Shown here piece after piece: positions 4,868 to 5,820 of a stretch of 5,820 bases of DNA (positions within the stretch are counted from its first letter, which is position 1; each line of letters starts with the position of its first letter). Location: NCBI GenBank assembly GCA_007129655.1, contig SKVC01000022.1, positions 1-5,820 of the forward strand. Direction: 5' to 3'. This stretch comes from Thermoplasmata archaeon (GTDB taxonomy: Archaea > Thermoplasmatota > Thermoplasmata > Halarchaeoplasmatales > Halarchaeoplasmataceae). Both the position numbers and the translations under genes were made by a program. The notes beneath the pieces were generated by a model. The model was not told the origin of the DNA and did no database searches. It saw only the letters and a program-made list of their open reading frames with translations.

Positions 4868-5667
4868 TAACCGGACCTAGGTTGAGATATCTAGCACGGC
4901 AGAAAAATTTGACAGCAGGTCTCATGGAAAAGGATTACGTAAATTCCTGGATCCTTTATGCTATCTTCACAGAAAATGATCTCAAAAGAAGCGTCGTGTT
5001 CAAAGGTGGTACTCTACTTCACAAGATATACTTTAAAGAAAAATGGCGTTTCTCTGAGGATATAGACCTTACTGCATTGAAAGATTTTAGCGAAGCCCAC
5101 TTCGAAGATAAGTTACAAAAATCCCTCTCGACGACCTCAGAAAGATCCGGCATCGGCTTCGATATCACTTCATATCATTCAAATCCGGGATATATTCAAG
5201 TAAAGATACAATACGACGCTCTGCTGGGTCAAAAGAACACTACCAAAATAGATGTTACCCGGAATGAAAAGGTATTGTTTGATACACAGATAAAGGACCA
5301 TAAACTGGAAGATATCCCTACATTCCAGCTCAACTGCTATTCTTTGGATGAAATATTCGTAGAGAAGATAAGAAGCTTGTTTGAAAGAAACAGAGCTAGG
5401 GATTACTATGACGTTTATAGAATGTACTGCGAACATGATTTTAAACTCGATTCAGTCACCGATGCCTTAAAGGAAAAGATGAAGGCTAAAGATATGAAAC
5501 TTCGAATGGAGATACCAAAAGAAAAGAAAGAGGAGCTAAAAGAATACTGGCATACTAATTTGAGCAGGTTTGTATCCCCAGAAAACTTCCCAAAATTTGA
5601 AGATGCCATGAAAAACATTGACCAGTTGATAGAAGAACTGAAAAAAATTGACGTCGATTTTATATGA
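4864..5667 (+). CDS. AbiEii-like nucleotidyltransferase toxin, intact (267 aa)
   Basis: Full-length member of the AbiEii/AbiGii toxin family, a cytosolic polymerase-beta-fold nucleotidyltransferase. Characterised relatives are bacteriostatic toxins, and the MenT members modify tRNA. Residues 46-50 (FKGGT) give the GG[S/T] nucleotide-binding motif. FSEDIDLT (~63-70) carries metal-binding D66 and D68, and TKIDVTRNE (~127-135) gives the probable third acid D130. LDEIFVEKIRSLFERNRARD (~161-180), then YYDVYRMY, is the conserved K/R/D helical block. The start is TTG at 4864, overlapping the antitoxin stop. It is preferred to the ATG at 4924 because the MIT-x2-x-LR beginning also occurs in the truncated paralogue at 1012, which uses ATG in the same overlap. 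A TTG start may lower toxin synthesis. All motifs are present, so it should be active; nucleotide and RNA substrate are unknown. Confidence 0.92.
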   Translation: MITGPRLRYLARQKNLTAGLMEKDYVNSWILYAIFTENDLKRSVVFKGGTLLHKIYFKEKWRFSEDIDLTALKDFSEAHFEDKLQKSLSTTSERSGIGFDITSYHSNPGYIQVKIQYDALLGQKNTTKIDVTRNEKVLFDTQIKDHKLEDIPTFQLNCYSLDEIFVEKIRSLFERNRARDYYDVYRMYCEHDFKLDSVTDALKEKMKAKDMKLRMEIPKEKKEELKEYWHTNLSRFVSPENFPKFEDAMKNIDQLIEELKKIDVDFI

Positions 5668-5700
5668 TTTTAACCCTTTTATGTTCTTTATCCCTTTTCG
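5668..5700 (+). terminator. T-rich tract after the toxin gene
   Basis: Following the TGA stop the plus strand has repeated T runs (TTTTAACCCTTTTATG, then CTTTATCCCTTTTC) without a strong hairpin. This fits archaeal T-tract termination at the end of the antitoxin-toxin operon, before the convergent gene at 5743-5820. Confidence 0.5.
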
Positions 5701-5742
5701 GAATAATTCGTAATAAATCTGCTGTAATATTCAGACACCATT

Positions 5743-5820
5743 TCACTCAATCCCATAATATTTTACCATCATCTTTTCAGCAGCGTCCTTACATGGCCCT
5801 CCTTCCAACCGCAGGTCCAA
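5743..5820 (-). CDS. C-terminal end of a second TA-type wHTH antitoxin (partial)
   Basis: Reading the minus strand from the right edge gives 25 codons before TGA at 5745-5743: LDLRLEGGPCKDAAEKMM, then VKYYGIE. The antitoxin at 2993-3574 ends IDLRREGGVCKEAYDMM, then VKKYVRRN, so the D-L-R-x-EGG-x-CK-[DE]-A and MMVK positions coincide. This is therefore almost certainly the end of a related antitoxin whose body lies right of the window. No proper toxin follows: the next minus-strand ATG (5741) opens only 17 codons, to a TAA at 5688, before the convergent toxin gene. It looks like another antitoxin without its partner. The fragment is short, but the match is specific. Confidence 0.72.
   Translation of the reverse strand: MDLRLEGGPCKDAAEKMMVKYYGIE

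Noticed and set aside
5688..5741. A 17-codon minus-strand frame just after the edge antitoxin stop, in the position of a toxin start.
   Set aside because: Too short and without convincing similarity to either toxin N-terminus; it is mentioned only as context.

Overview
This window looks archaeal. Several genes have TATA-like boxes about 25-30 bases before the start codon and little or no leader (3597-3604 on the minus strand, 4015-4022 on the plus strand), AGA/AGG and ATA codons are common, and 3' ends run into pyrimidine/T-rich tracts rather than classical hairpin terminators. The lineage cannot be named from this sequence alone. The region reads as an accessory defence or toxin-antitoxin (TA) island, not a housekeeping locus.

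Layout. (1) 2-706, plus strand: C-terminal part of an AbiLi/RloB-associated AAA ATPase whose N-terminus lies off the left edge. No RloB-like partner follows it. (2) 851-1737, minus strand: an intact AbiEi-like antitoxin, followed with an ATGA overlap by only the first ~25 codons of an AbiEii-like toxin, which then runs into unrelated residues and a stop. (3) 1928-2569, plus strand: a compact ATP-dependent RNA ligase with all main nucleotidyltransferase motifs. (4) 2590-3574, minus strand: a second, different winged-helix antitoxin overlapping a 139-residue protein that matches only the C-terminal half of a nucleotidyltransferase toxin. (5) 3575-4045: a 471-base spacer with a perfect 16-bp palindrome beside a TATA box, an oppositely oriented TATA-like box, and a chain of hairpin-forming tandem repeats. 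(6) 4046-5667, plus strand: a complete AbiEi/AbiEii-like pair with a four-base TTGA overlap. (7) 5743-5820, minus strand: the last 25 codons of another antitoxin, similar to the one at 2993-3574.

The window therefore holds four TA modules or remnants from two antitoxin families, only one with a visibly intact toxin. AbiEii-family nucleotidyltransferases (including the MenT group, which modifies tRNA) are toxins held by their wHTH antitoxins, which in characterised cases also repress their own promoters. The palindromes at the promoters here fit that. An RNA ligase between such modules suggests, without proving, an RNA damage/repair theme.

The most unusual feature is the repeat region. A short spacer at 798-844 and the two ends of the 3746-3999 region match each other. 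The second locus looks like the first with ~155 bp or more of hairpin units inserted at a CCAAACGCC core, and a copy of the core lies at each junction (3767, 3867, 3921, 3974). This resembles an empty versus a filled site.
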